From the NCBI GenBank assembly GCA_905235445.1, contig CAJOLJ010000038.1, positions 1-36,257 on the forward strand: 36,257 nt of DNA, in the 5' to 3' direction. This stretch comes from an uncultured Bacteroidales bacterium (lineage in GTDB: Bacteria; Bacteroidota; Bacteroidia; Bacteroidales; UBA932). This document shows positions 20,407 to 28,980 of the stretch, one piece after another (position 1 is the stretch's first letter; every line of letters begins with the position of its first letter). A model generated the notes under the pieces. The model was not told the DNA's origin, did no database searches, and saw only the letters and a list, made by a program, of their open reading frames with translations. The position numbers were made by a program, and so were the translations under genes.

Positions 20407-22881
20407 TCAATCCTGCGGGAGCCTAAGTTTGGCGAATGCCACCATCAGCGTCTTTTCACCTACAGGGAATTTCACGGAGACCATCTGTTTCCCCATATCC
20501 AAAGCGGTTACCACTCCACGTCCGAACGACTTGTGCTCGACACTCATCCCGACACTTAGGTCATAGACCCCGAGGATCCTGCCAGAGGATGAGGAAGCGC
20601 TACTGGAAGAAGAAGAGGAGGAAGAGGAAGGCAGGCTGGCCTTCGGGACGAGCTTCTTTCCGGTGGACGCACAGGCGGGGGCGGAAGGGCGCACAGGCGA
20701 GGGGGAAGAGGGCCCCGAGGGGGAGGATGAAGGCCTCTGCCAAGGTTTGGAGAAGGGTGAAGGAGAAGGTGAACGCCGGGACGGGGAATCGCTGCCCCAG
20801 TCATCCCTGGGAAGGGGACTTACGAGGAAGCGGGGAGAGATTTCCCTGAGGAACCTGCTGGGGGAAGGGGTCTCGGGGTTTCCGTTACGGAGGCGATGGG
20901 TGCAGTAGGACAGTTCGACCGCCTTCTCCGCCCTTGTCAGCGCCACGTAGAAAAGACGCCTTTCCTCCTCGAGGTCGTTTTGCTGAATGCCGCCACCCGG
21001 CAAATAGGAGGGGAACAGCCCGTCTTCCATCCCCATGATGTAAACGTAGGGGAACTCGAGGCCCTTGGCGGAATGGACTGTCATAAGTTTCACCTTATTG
21101 TCAGAATCAGCGTTTTCCTCCTCCTTGCTCTCGGCACTGCTCAGAAGGGCGATGTCCTCAAGGAAATCCGAGAGCCCGACGTGGGGATACTGGACTGCCT
21201 CCGAAGGGAGCGTTGAAGAGGAGGAGGAGTCGGACTGGGACTGCATCTGCTCAAAGTACTCCGCATGACGCTTCGCCACGAAATCCACCACCGAGGAAAC
21301 CAGTTCCTCGACATTGGCAGCACGGGAGAGGTTTTCCATCGTAGGCTCCATCTTATAGGCCACGACCATCCCGCTTTTCGAGGAAATGAGCCTGGCGAGG
21401 TCATCGGCATCTACGGTGTCCCTTATGGAAACCAGCGACCTTATCATCGAAGCGAAAGAGTTAAGCTTCAGCGCACCGGCATTCTTTATGGAACTTACCG
21501 AGGGAAGGTCCTCCCTGGAAGCGGCCTCAAGGAGCGTGACACCCAGGCTCCTTGCGGCCTCGTCAAGGGCAGCTACAGTGGTATCCCCTATTCCCCTGGC
21601 GGGACGGTTGACGCTGCGCCTGAAAGCCTCGTTGTCGGAAGGGTTCACCACCAGCCGGAAATACGACAGCATGTCCTTGACCTCCGTCCTATCGTAGAAA
21701 GAGGTCCCAGAGAGGATGACATTCGGAATATTGCTTCTGCGAAGGCTTTCCTCAATTGCCCTGGACTGGGAATTCGTCCTGTACAGGATGGCGAAATCGC
21801 TGTACGCAGCGAAGGAAGTGCGTATCCTGGCCTGGATGGACTGGGTGACAAGGACCGCCTCCTCCATCTCATTGAAAGCCTTTATGATATTTATCTTTTC
21901 ACCGCCCTCCCCCGTGGAGAAGCACTCCTTGGGGATGCGTCCCTCATTATGCTCGATAAGGGAGTTCGCAGCCTCCACTATGACCTTCGTGGAACGGTAG
22001 TTGTGCTCGATGCGGAACACCTTGCACGGGGCGTAGTCGCTGCGGAAATTGAAGATGTTCTGGATGTTCGCTCCCCTGAAGGCGTAGATGGACTGGGAGT
22101 CGTCCCCCACCACGCAGAGGTTTTTGTGAAAGAGGGTAAGCGCCCTCACTATCTTGTACTGGGCATAGTTCGTGTCCTGGTACTCGTCCACCATGATGTA
22201 GCGGAAACGGGAAGCTATTTCCCGCCAGGCATCGGGAGAGACCCTCGCTAGCAGTGCCATATTCACCAGTATGTCATCGAAATCCATCACCCCGTTCTCC
22301 CTCAGGGCCTTCTGGTAGGCCAGGTATATTTCCCCGGTACGGGGCATCTTCTTCGACCTGTCCGTATCCATGACGGCGGGATTGTTCACATAAGCCTGTG
22401 GGGATATCAGATTGTTCTTCGCATCGGAAATGCGGGACTGCACGGCCTTGGGCTTGTACTCCTTGTCGCCGAGATTCTTTTCCTTGATGATTCGCTTGAT
22501 TAGGTTCTGCGAATCGGAAGTATCGTATATCGTGAAAGTGCTGGGATAGCCGAGAAGGTGGGCGTACTGACGAAGGATGCGGGCGAAAACGGAGTGGAAA
22601 GTGCCCATCGTAAGACGGGCCGCCCTCTTTCTGCCCACCATAGTGGCGATTCTTTCCTTCATCTCATTTGCGGCCTTCTTGGTGAAAGTCAGGGCGAGGA
22701 TAGAGGCGGGGTCGGTGTCAGTAGTCGCCAGGATATAGGCTATGCGGCTGGTAAGGACCCTGGTCTTGCCGGATCCAGCCCCGGCAATTACAAGCACGGG
22801 GCCTTCCGTCTGCAGGACGGCGGCCTTCTGCTGGGGGTCCAGGTTTCGGAGGATTGCCTCCGAGGGGGAATGGTCTGCCAT
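20407..22881 (-). CDS. UvrD/PcrA-type ATP-dependent DNA helicase
   Basis: This 824-residue superfamily 1A 3'-5' helicase serves DNA repair and clears protein from DNA. Motifs in order: Q motif LDPQQKAAV, Walker A AGAGSGKT (33-40), TFTKKAANEM (Ia), VDEYQDTN (II, about 225), GDDSQSIYAFRGA (III), NYRS (IV), TVHSAKGLEF (V, about 650) and EERRLFYVALTRA (VI). The C-terminus has a Ser/Pro-rich linker with a run of serines, then a Tudor-like domain (EHKSFGRGVVTAL...VKFPVGEKTLMVAFAKLRL) as in PcrA for RNA polymerase contact. A -7-like GAACTTTG (one base off) lies about 75 bases upstream of the ATG at 22881. The unusual serine run is in a linker and is probably tolerated. Confidence 0.93.
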   Translation of the reverse strand: MADHSPSEAILRNLDPQQKAAVLQTEGPVLVIAGAGSGKTRVLTSRIAYILATTDTDPASILALTFTKKAANEMKERIATMVGRKRAARLTMGTFHSVFARILRQYAHLLGYPSTFTIYDTSDSQNLIKRIIKEKNLGDKEYKPKAVQSRISDAKNNLISPQAYVNNPAVMDTDRSKKMPRTGEIYLAYQKALRENGVMDFDDILVNMALLARVSPDAWREIASRFRYIMVDEYQDTNYAQYKIVRALTLFHKNLCVVGDDSQSIYAFRGANIQNIFNFRSDYAPCKVFRIEHNYRSTKVIVEAANSLIEHNEGRIPKECFSTGEGGEKINIIKAFNEMEEAVLVTQSIQARIRTSFAAYSDFAILYRTNSQSRAIEESLRRSNIPNVILSGTSFYDRTEVKDMLSYFRLVVNPSDNEAFRRSVNRPARGIGDTTVAALDEAARSLGVTLLEAASREDLPSVSSIKNAGALKLNSFASMIRSLVSIRDTVDADDLARLISSKSGMVVAYKMEPTMENLSRAANVEELVSSVVDFVAKRHAEYFEQMQSQSDSSSSSTLPSEAVQYPHVGLSDFLEDIALLSSAESKEEENADSDNKVKLMTVHSAKGLEFPYVYIMGMEDGLFPSYLPGGGIQQNDLEEERRLFYVALTRAEKAVELSYCTHRLRNGNPETPSPSRFLREISPRFLVSPLPRDDWGSDSPSRRSPSPSPFSKPWQRPSSSPSGPSSPSPVRPSAPACASTGKKLVPKASLPSSSSSSSSSSASSSSGRILGVYDLSVGMSVEHKSFGRGVVTALDMGKQMVSVKFPVGEKTLMVAFAKLRLPQD

Positions 22882-22918
22882 GTATTTGTGTGTAAATTAT
22901 TTAGAGGGACTTCCCAAA

Positions 22919-22933
22919 GTTCCCGTGGGGAAC
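22919..22933. other. Small perfect hairpin in the UvrD leader
   Basis: GTTCCC-GTG-GGGAAC (six pairs, three-base loop) lies about 38 bases upstream of the helicase ATG, between it and the predicted promoter at 22954-22961, so it would be in the 5' leader. Confidence 0.35.
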
Positions 22934-22971
22934 AGGGGTCCTAGAGTGCGGTGCAAAGTTCGTAAAAATCT

Positions 22972-23076
22972 ATCCACCCGACAACAAAAACCCTCCTTAG
23001 GAAGTGTCGTTTCCGCCTTCTGTTCGGTGGATTATGTACAGCAAAAGCGGCCCCGATGGACCGCTTTTGTTTTTAG
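22972..23076 (+). ncRNA. Candidate structured RNA ending in a strong terminator
   Basis: On the plus strand, ATCCACC (22972-22978) pairs with GGTGGAT (23026-23032). Directly inside, CGACA pairs with TGTCG (22979-22983 and 23005-23009), giving a long stem. Nine bases later an intrinsic terminator follows: CAAAAGCGG/CCGCTTTTG (nine pairs) plus TTTTT. No plus-strand protein gene precedes this terminator, because UvrD runs the other way, so it should end a short RNA. No good promoter was found upstream, which weakens the call. The rest of the 336-base gap to the next gene shows no further feature. Confidence 0.35.
23042..23075 (+). terminator. Strong intrinsic terminator with no protein gene before it
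   Basis: CAAAAGCGG (23042-23050) pairs with CCGCTTTTG (23061-23069), followed by five further T and AG. On the minus strand no T run follows, so it acts on plus-strand transcripts. Confidence 0.8.
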
Positions 23077-23217
23077 ATTGATCATGCGGGGCGGGGACAT
23101 ACAGTGTAGCCAATTCCCTCTATCTTATTGGAAGAAAAGATTTTTTATCCGTAATTTTACGCCCACAATCTGGATATAACCTCTTCATGGGATAACTGCC
23201 ATAAACACGCACAAAAT

Positions 23218-24087
23218 ATGAAAAACACATTCCACCTTTCACCCGCCAGGCTAGTTGCCTCCGTTGTCACTGCCCTGTCCGTGGCTGCGCTTCTCTCGGT
23301 AGGCTGCACCCCACGCAAGGCAAGCGAGGCCAAGATTTCCATTTTCTGCGACCACATCGAGACCATGGCCCACCAGGAAGGGCTGCCTTTTGCGGAAGTC
23401 TGCCAGAGGCTCTGGGACCTGGGATACAGGGGTGCCGACGTCAGGGTCTTCCAGGACCCCGAGTCCATAAGGGTGCTTGACAGCCTGGGCTTCGCCCATG
23501 CCTGCGCCATAACGGACATAGACTACTCCAAGGGAGAGCAGAAGGACCTGGAGGACAAGACCCTCGCTTTCATGAAAGAGCACTCCTACAAGAACTTGCT
23601 CCTTGTCCCGGGACTTGTCGGGAAAGATGCCACGGGGGAGGATAGGGATGCCATCAGGGGGAGGATTGCGGCATTCACGAAAAGGGCCTCCGACCTCGGA
23701 TACCGTGTCATGGTCGAGGACTTCGACAACCCCAGGTCCATATGCTTCAACACCGCCTGCCTTGACTCCCTTTTCTCTTGCTCGGACAAACTGGGCCTTG
23801 TCTTTGACACCGGCAACTTCCTCTTCGCCGGGGATGATGCACTTTCTTCTCTCTCGCAGTTTTCATCCAGGGTGGGACATGTCCACCTGAAGGACAGGGT
23901 GAGCGCCGAGGACATGACCTGCACCCCTTCGGGGGACGGTTGCATCCCCACCGCCCAGATTATCTCCACCCTGAAGGGACAAGGCTACGACGGATGGTAC
24001 ACCATCGAGCAGTACGGCTCCCGCCAGATGCTTCCCGACTGTTCAAAGGCCATCGCAAACGTCAAGGCTTTCCTGCAGGCGAAATAG
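23218..24087 (+). CDS. Exported TIM-barrel sugar isomerase/epimerase-like protein (AP-endonuclease 2 family)
   Basis: The 289-residue product has a hydrophobic N-terminal signal ending in VGC (Cys30). The lipobox is imperfect (Ser rather than Leu at -3), so either lipidation or plain export is possible. The body is a xylose-isomerase-like TIM barrel. Metal ligands are visible in order: VMVEDFDN (Glu), LVFDTGNF (Asp), GHVHLKD (His) and WYTIEQYG (Glu), a set shared by sugar phosphate isomerases, inosose dehydratases and related enzymes. Bacteroidota often carry such proteins with export signals in carbohydrate-use loci. The substrate cannot be named. No carbohydrate neighbours are present, and a strong terminator separates it from nqrA. 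Confidence 0.82.
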   Translation: MKNTFHLSPARLVASVVTALSVAALLSVGCTPRKASEAKISIFCDHIETMAHQEGLPFAEVCQRLWDLGYRGADVRVFQDPESIRVLDSLGFAHACAITDIDYSKGEQKDLEDKTLAFMKEHSYKNLLLVPGLVGKDATGEDRDAIRGRIAAFTKRASDLGYRVMVEDFDNPRSICFNTACLDSLFSCSDKLGLVFDTGNFLFAGDDALSSLSQFSSRVGHVHLKDRVSAEDMTCTPSGDGCIPTAQIISTLKGQGYDGWYTIEQYGSRQMLPDCSKAIANVKAFLQAK

Positions 24088-24111
24088 GTCAAGGCCCCAC
24101 AAAACATAGAA

Positions 24112-24155
24112 GCTTCCCCCTTTTGGCCACAAAAAGAGCACAAAAGGGGGCTTTT
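24112..24155 (+). terminator. Intrinsic terminator of the isomerase-like gene
   Basis: CCCCCTTTTG (24116-24125) pairs perfectly with CAAAAGGGGG (24141-24150) over ten bases, followed by CTTTTGC. It separates this gene from the nqr operon. Confidence 0.8.
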
Positions 24156-24201
24156 GCATGCCCTAGGCCTTCCAAAGTCATTTTTACATGCAAAAAATGT
24201 G

Positions 24202-24209
24202 TAACTTTG
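24202..24209 (+). promoter_or_regulatory. -7 promoter element of the nqr operon (TAACTTTG)
   Basis: This exact TAnnTTTG match lies about 100 bases before the nqrA ATG, with a T-rich -33 region. The leader of about 90 bases contains a GC-rich inverted stretch (about 24232-24253) that may form a small hairpin. Confidence 0.6.
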
Positions 24210-24308
24210 TCCGTTCATACACATCATAGGTTTCGCACGTGTGCGTGCGCGACCCCCGGATATGCATGAAGTTCGCCCTACGGACAAACAATCATCACTC
24301 AACACATA

Positions 24309-25667
24309 ATGTCAAACAACATCGATCTGAAACGCGGGCTGACAATCCCCCTGAGCGGGGCTGCCGCCCTCAAGACAAGCGGGACCATAGTTCCTCAGAC
24401 CGTCGCCATCAAGCCCACCGACTTCAAGGGCTTCGCCCCGAGGCTGCTCGTGAGGGAAGGTGACAAGGTCCTTGCAGGATCTCCTGTTCTTGCCGACAAA
24501 CAGAACCCTGACCTCCTGGTCAGCTCTCCGGTGAGCGGAGAGATTCAGGCTATCGTCAGAGGAGACAAAAGGAAGTTGCTTGCAGTCCTGGTGAAAGCCG
24601 ACGAAAAGGTCCAGTACCAGGATTTCGGGATCCACAATCCCGGTGGCATGAAGGCCGAGGAGGTGAAGGAGCTGCTGCTCAAGGCAGGTCTTTTCCCCGC
24701 CCTCGTCCAGAGGCCCTACGGAATCGTTGCCGATCCCTCCCTCACGCCCAAGGCAATTTTCATCTCCACATTCTCGACTGCACCCCTTGCCGCAGACACC
24801 GAGTACACCCTCTCCGAGGACTTCGCAGCCTTCCAGGCCTGCGTAGACGCCCTGGGCAAGCTCACCCCCGGTGGAGTCCACGTCGGAATAAGCAAGGCCA
24901 CCGCTTCATCCTCTCCTTTCCACAAGGTGGAGAGGGCCATCATCCATGAAGTGAGCGGCAAGCATCCCGCCGGAAACGTCGGAGTGCAGATTAGCCACAT
25001 CTCCCCCATCATGAAGGGTGACACCGTCTGGACGCTGTCCCCTGTTCTTGCAGTTGCCATCGGCAGACTGCTTCTGACCGGCAAAGTTGACCTCCGCAGG
25101 AAAATCGCAGTGACCGGCCCCATGGCAATCGACCCCGCATACGTCGACGCCCTGCCCGGAATCCCCGTGAAGAGCCTGCGCAAATTCTACGACCCCACCG
25201 CAAACGAACTGCGTTTTGTAAGCGGTGACGCCCTCAGCGGTGAGAGCGTCGGCGAGGACGGTTACCTGGGATACTTCTCCGACCAGATTACCATCCTTCG
25301 CGAAGGTCGCGAGAGGGAGCTTCTTGGCTGGATAAACCCCATCCGTCCCAAGCAGTTCTCCTCATCCAGGGCTTACTTCTCATGGCTCACCCCCAAGAAG
25401 ACATATCCCATCGACACCAACACCCACGGCGGCGTGAGGGCATTCGTCTGCTCGAATGTGTACGGGGACGTCCTTCCCATGGACATCTTCCCCGTCTACC
25501 TCATCAAGGCCTGCCTTGCCGGCAACATCGATGACATGGAGAAATACGGCATCTACGAAGTCCTTCCCGAGGACCTCGCCACCTGCGAGTTCGTGGATCC
25601 CAGCAAGAACGATATCCAGGACATCATAGCCAAGGGTATCGACACTATGATCAAGGAAATGTCCTAA
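24309..25667 (+). CDS. nqrA: Na+-translocating NADH:quinone oxidoreductase subunit A
   Basis: NqrA is the cytoplasmic-side peripheral subunit of the Na+-NQR complex that couples NADH oxidation by quinone to sodium export. At 452 residues it has the usual family length. The N-terminal IDLKRGLTIPLSG is the typical NqrA opening, followed by a biotinyl-like fold (LLVREGDKVLAGSPVLADKQ), LVSSPVSGEI, and later the conserved ISKATASSSPFHKVERAIIHEVSGKHPAGNVGVQ-like segment with HISPI. No TM segments or cofactor-binding cysteines are expected. It is the first gene of nqrABCDEF, which run on one strand with gaps of 16-27 bases and form one operon from the promoter at about 24205. Confidence 0.95.
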   Translation: MSNNIDLKRGLTIPLSGAAALKTSGTIVPQTVAIKPTDFKGFAPRLLVREGDKVLAGSPVLADKQNPDLLVSSPVSGEIQAIVRGDKRKLLAVLVKADEKVQYQDFGIHNPGGMKAEEVKELLLKAGLFPALVQRPYGIVADPSLTPKAIFISTFSTAPLAADTEYTLSEDFAAFQACVDALGKLTPGGVHVGISKATASSSPFHKVERAIIHEVSGKHPAGNVGVQISHISPIMKGDTVWTLSPVLAVAIGRLLLTGKVDLRRKIAVTGPMAIDPAYVDALPGIPVKSLRKFYDPTANELRFVSGDALSGESVGEDGYLGYFSDQITILREGRERELLGWINPIRPKQFSSSRAYFSWLTPKKTYPIDTNTHGGVRAFVCSNVYGDVLPMDIFPVYLIKACLAGNIDDMEKYGIYEVLPEDLATCEFVDPSKNDIQDIIAKGIDTMIKEMS

Positions 25668-25692
25668 TGCGTAAACAAAGAAGATAAAACTT

Positions 25693-26844
25693 ATGGAAGA
25701 AAATACTAACAAGCCCGGACTCTTCGAGAAGGGCGGCAAATTTGGATTCCTTCATTCGACTGTCGACGCATTTGACACTTTCCTCAGAGTGCCCGCAACC
25801 GTCACGACGAAGGGTGCCCACATCAGGGACTCCGTCGACCTGAAGCGAGTCATGATCATCGTAGTGATAGCCCTCATTCCCGCAGCCCTCTTCGGAATGT
25901 GGAACGTCGGCTATCAGCACAACCTGGCAATCGGGGACACGACAACAGGATTCTGGGGCACATTCTGGTTCGGATTCCTCAGGGTGCTTCCCCTGTACCT
26001 CGTATCCTACATCGTAGGTCTTGGAATCGAGTTCACATCCGCCCAGATCAAGGGTGAGGAAGTGAACGAGGGATATCTCGTATCCGGTTTCCTCATCCCG
26101 CTCATCGTCCCGGTGGAGACTCCGCTGTGGATCCTTGCCCTCGCAGTGGCTTTCGCAGTCATATTCGGCAAGGAAGTGTTCGGCGGAACCGGAATGAACT
26201 TCCTGAACCCCGCGCTGCTCACCAGGGCATTCCTCTTCTTCTCCTATCCTTCAGTGATGTCCGGCTCCTCCAGCTGGATCGCCATGAGAAAGGGCGAGAC
26301 CCTCATCGACGGTGCCACAGGCGCCACTCCCCTCTCCTTCCTTTCAGAAGGCCTTGAGGGAGTGCAGGCCCAGTACGGCACGGACATGTGGAGCCTCTTC
26401 GCAGGTACCATCCCCGGTTCCGTGGGTGAGACCTCCGTCATTGCCATCCTCCTCGGTGCGGTGATCCTCCTGTGGACAGGGGTGGCAAGCTGGAAGATCA
26501 TGGTCAGCTCCGTGGCCGGTGCGCTTCTCGTCGGCTGGCTTGGCCAGGTAGGCGGTGCGACAACGGTTCCCGCCTACATGCACCTGCTTCTCGGTGGATT
26601 CGCATTCGGTACCGTCTTCATGGCGACCGACCCCGTGACCTCCGCCCAGACCGAGACCGGAAAATGGATCTACGGATTCCTGATCGGTGCCCTGTGCGTC
26701 ACTGTACGCCTCTTCAACCCGGGATACCCCGAGGGCATGATGCTCGCGATACTCCTGATGAACACCTTCGCACCTCTGATTGACTACTGCGTGACCAGCT
26801 CAGCGATTAAGCGCCGCGCAAAGAAGAATTCCTCCGCTGCATAA
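25693..26844 (+). CDS. nqrB: Na+-NQR subunit B
   Basis: This 383-residue inner-membrane subunit has about ten hydrophobic helices and carries covalently bound FMN, forming the sodium-channel core with quinone nearby. The flavin-attachment motif TGAT is found at 209-212 (DGATGATPLS), predicting FMN on Thr212. The conserved GTGMNFLNPALLTRAFLFF and MATDPVTSAQT segments are intact. The start ATG at 25693 is 26 bases after nqrA. It is closely related in architecture to RnfD, but the flanking nqrA and nqrF genes make it NQR rather than RNF. Confidence 0.95.
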   Translation: MEENTNKPGLFEKGGKFGFLHSTVDAFDTFLRVPATVTTKGAHIRDSVDLKRVMIIVVIALIPAALFGMWNVGYQHNLAIGDTTTGFWGTFWFGFLRVLPLYLVSYIVGLGIEFTSAQIKGEEVNEGYLVSGFLIPLIVPVETPLWILALAVAFAVIFGKEVFGGTGMNFLNPALLTRAFLFFSYPSVMSGSSSWIAMRKGETLIDGATGATPLSFLSEGLEGVQAQYGTDMWSLFAGTIPGSVGETSVIAILLGAVILLWTGVASWKIMVSSVAGALLVGWLGQVGGATTVPAYMHLLLGGFAFGTVFMATDPVTSAQTETGKWIYGFLIGALCVTVRLFNPGYPEGMMLAILLMNTFAPLIDYCVTSSAIKRRAKKNSSAA

Positions 26845-26871
26845 GTGGGACAACGACAAAACTATAAGCAT

Positions 26872-27708
26872 ATGAACACCAACGGAAATGTTTATACAAT
26901 AGTATACACGACAATTATAGTCGTTGTGGTCGCAGCCGTCCTCGCCCTTGCAGCCCAGGGTCTCAAGAGCAGGCAGGATGCCAATATCAAGGCGGAGACC
27001 ATCTCCCAGATGCTCACCGCCGCACAGTTCGCAACCAAGGACGAACTCTCCAAGATGTCCAATGACGCTGTCCTGGATATCTATGCCGACAAGATCAGCC
27101 AGGCCTTCACCGTGAACGCCAAAGGCGAGAAAGTCGCTGACCTCTCCACCGAAAGGGCCAATCTCGAACTGATGGATGCCCTCAAGGGTCAGAATAGCGC
27201 AATGAAGAAAGGCGGGGACCTCACTCTTCCCGTCTACATCTTCGACAAGGAAGGGACTCCCGTCACCGTGGTTCCCGTGTACGGAGCGGGCCTCTGGGGA
27301 CCCGTCTGGGGCTACGTCGCCCTAGACAAGGACCTCAAGACCGTGGTCGGTGCATACTTCGACCATGAGAGCGAGACTCCGGGCCTGGGCGCCAAGATTA
27401 CCGACGACCCCGCTTTCAGGGCCCAGTTCGTGGGAAAGAAAGTGGACTTCGCCGGGGAGGCTCCCCTCTCCATCGTAAAGGGCGGAGCACAGGGTGAGAG
27501 CCAGATTGACGCCATCACCGGTGCCACCATGACTTCCAAGGGTCTGTCCGCCGCCATAGTCACATGGCTCAAGGCTTACATCCCCTACCTCCAGAAAGTC
27601 GCTCCCGAAGGCGGGATGGACTGCTGCAAGGAGGGTGAAAGCTGCGAAGGCATGGATGAAGGATGCGGAATGGACTGCTGCAAGGACAATAATGAAACCA
27701 CCAATTAA
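26872..27708 (+). CDS. nqrC: Na+-NQR subunit C with unusual Cys-rich C-terminal tail
   Basis: This is a 278-residue subunit with one N-terminal TM helix (about 9-29) and a periplasmic FMN-binding domain. The motif TGAT (216-219) in DAITGATMTSKGLS predicts phosphoester-linked FMN on Thr219. SETPGLGAKI is the usual conserved turn. The ATG at 26872 is chosen because the frame's earlier Met at 26845 lies over the nqrB stop region. The conserved fold ends near residue 243. After it comes a 33-residue tail with six cysteines (251, 252, 258, 265, 269, 270) in which GMDCCK occurs twice. I know of no such tail in the reference NqrC proteins. It would lie in the periplasm and may bind metal or form disulfides. 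Confidence 0.93.
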   Translation: MNTNGNVYTIVYTTIIVVVVAAVLALAAQGLKSRQDANIKAETISQMLTAAQFATKDELSKMSNDAVLDIYADKISQAFTVNAKGEKVADLSTERANLELMDALKGQNSAMKKGGDLTLPVYIFDKEGTPVTVVPVYGAGLWGPVWGYVALDKDLKTVVGAYFDHESETPGLGAKITDDPAFRAQFVGKKVDFAGEAPLSIVKGGAQGESQIDAITGATMTSKGLSAAIVTWLKAYIPYLQKVAPEGGMDCCKEGESCEGMDEGCGMDCCKDNNETTN

Positions 27709-27724
27709 GTAGGAGGACAGAACT

Positions 27725-28345
27725 ATGGATTCCAAAATAAAAGAGACAATCCTCAACCCCATTTTCAAGGGCAACCCCATTACCGTCCTTGTGCTCGGTA
27801 TCTGCTCCTCACTGGCAGTCACGGTTGAACTCAAGGGAGCCCTCGTCATGGCACTCTCCGTGACCATCGTCACAGCCCTGAGCTGCCTGGTTCTTTCCCT
27901 GCTTAGGAACACCATCCCCATGAGGGTGAGAATCATCGTGCAGCTGGTCGTGGTGGCCATGCTTGTGATCCTGGTGGACCAGATACTGAAGGCTTACGCC
28001 TACGGCATCGACAAACAGCTCAGCGTGTACATCGGACTGATCATCACGAACTGTATCGTCATGGGTAGGATCGAGGCTTTCGCCCTCGGCAACAAACCTT
28101 GGCCTTCCTTCCTGGACGGTCTTTTCAACGGACTCGGATACGGTGCGATACTCGTTATCGTGGCCTTCTTCCGCGAACTGCTCGGAAGCGGCACCCTGTT
28201 CGGACTGCGCGTAATCCCCCAGTCCTTCTACGATGCCGGTTACATGAACAACGGTCTTGTGATCCTTCCCCCCATGGCCCTCATCCTCATCGGATGCATC
28301 ATCTGGGTCCAGAGGGGCATCCAGAAGGACCTGCAGGAGAAATAA
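27725..28345 (+). CDS. nqrD: Na+-NQR subunit D
   Basis: This 206-residue integral membrane subunit has six predicted helices and is homologous to NqrE and RnfA/E. Two cysteines at the expected places, Cys27 (LGICSS) and the Cys in ITNCIVMGR, are those that, with a matching pair in NqrE, hold the [2Fe-2S] cluster in the middle of the membrane. The start is the ATG at 27725, after an AGGAGG-type site (taggaggacag), one of the clearer ribosome-binding sites in the window. The gap after nqrC is 16 bases. Confidence 0.95.
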   Translation: MDSKIKETILNPIFKGNPITVLVLGICSSLAVTVELKGALVMALSVTIVTALSCLVLSLLRNTIPMRVRIIVQLVVVAMLVILVDQILKAYAYGIDKQLSVYIGLIITNCIVMGRIEAFALGNKPWPSFLDGLFNGLGYGAILVIVAFFRELLGSGTLFGLRVIPQSFYDAGYMNNGLVILPPMALILIGCIIWVQRGIQKDLQEK

Positions 28346-28364
28346 CCTCTAACACCGCAAAGTT

Positions 28365-28961
28365 ATGGAATATATAAGCCTATTCGTAAAGTCAATTTTC
28401 GTTGACAACATGATCTTTGCATACTTCCTGGGTATGTGCTCATACCTGGCGGTATCAAAGAATGTGAAGACAGCTGCCGGACTTGGTGTTGCCGTTATGT
28501 TCGTGTTGCTGTGCACACTTCCGATCAACTATCTTCTGAACAAGTACGTCCTCGCTCCCGACGCCCTCATCAAGGGCGTGGACCTGAGCTTCCTTTCCTT
28601 CATCATCTTCATCGCGGTCATCGCGGCTTTCACGCAGATCGTGGAGATGGTGGTCGAGAAGTTCGCTCCCTCGCTGTACGGTTCCCTGGGAATCTACCTC
28701 CCGCTGATCGCCGTGAACTGCGCCATCCTCGGTGGCTCCCTGTTCATGCAGCAGAAGGACTTCAGCAACATCGGCGAGGCTGCCACATATGCCCTCGGTT
28801 CCGGTGTGGGCTGGTTCCTCGCCATCGTGGCACTCGCTGCCATCAGGGAGAAACTCGCCTACTCCAAGGTTCCCGCACCTCTCAAGGGTACCGGCATCGC
28901 ATTCATAACGGTGGGTCTGATGGCTATCGCCTTCATGACCTTCATGGGTATAACAATTTAA
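28365..28961 (+). CDS. nqrE: Na+-NQR subunit E
   Basis: This 198-residue membrane subunit pairs with NqrD around the intramembrane [2Fe-2S] cluster. Cys25 (GMCSYLAVS) and the Cys in VNCAILGGS are the conserved ligands, and their inverted topology relative to NqrD is visible in the helix pattern. [14 protein letters not shown] is the usual N-terminus. It lies 19 bases after nqrD. Confidence 0.95.
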   Translation: MEYISLFVKSIFVDNMIFAYFLGMCSYLAVSKNVKTAAGLGVAVMFVLLCTLPINYLLNKYVLAPDALIKGVDLSFLSFIIFIAVIAAFTQIVEMVVEKFAPSLYGSLGIYLPLIAVNCAILGGSLFMQQKDFSNIGEAATYALGSGVGWFLAIVALAAIREKLAYSKVPAPLKGTGIAFITVGLMAIAFMTFMGITI

Positions 28962-28980
28962 AGAAGGAGGAGAAAACAAT

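Noticed and set aside
20580..20640. Microsatellite-like serine-codon run in the helicase gene taken as a frameshift site
   Set aside because: The frame stays open through to a good Tudor-like C-terminal domain, so it is a low-complexity linker, not a break.
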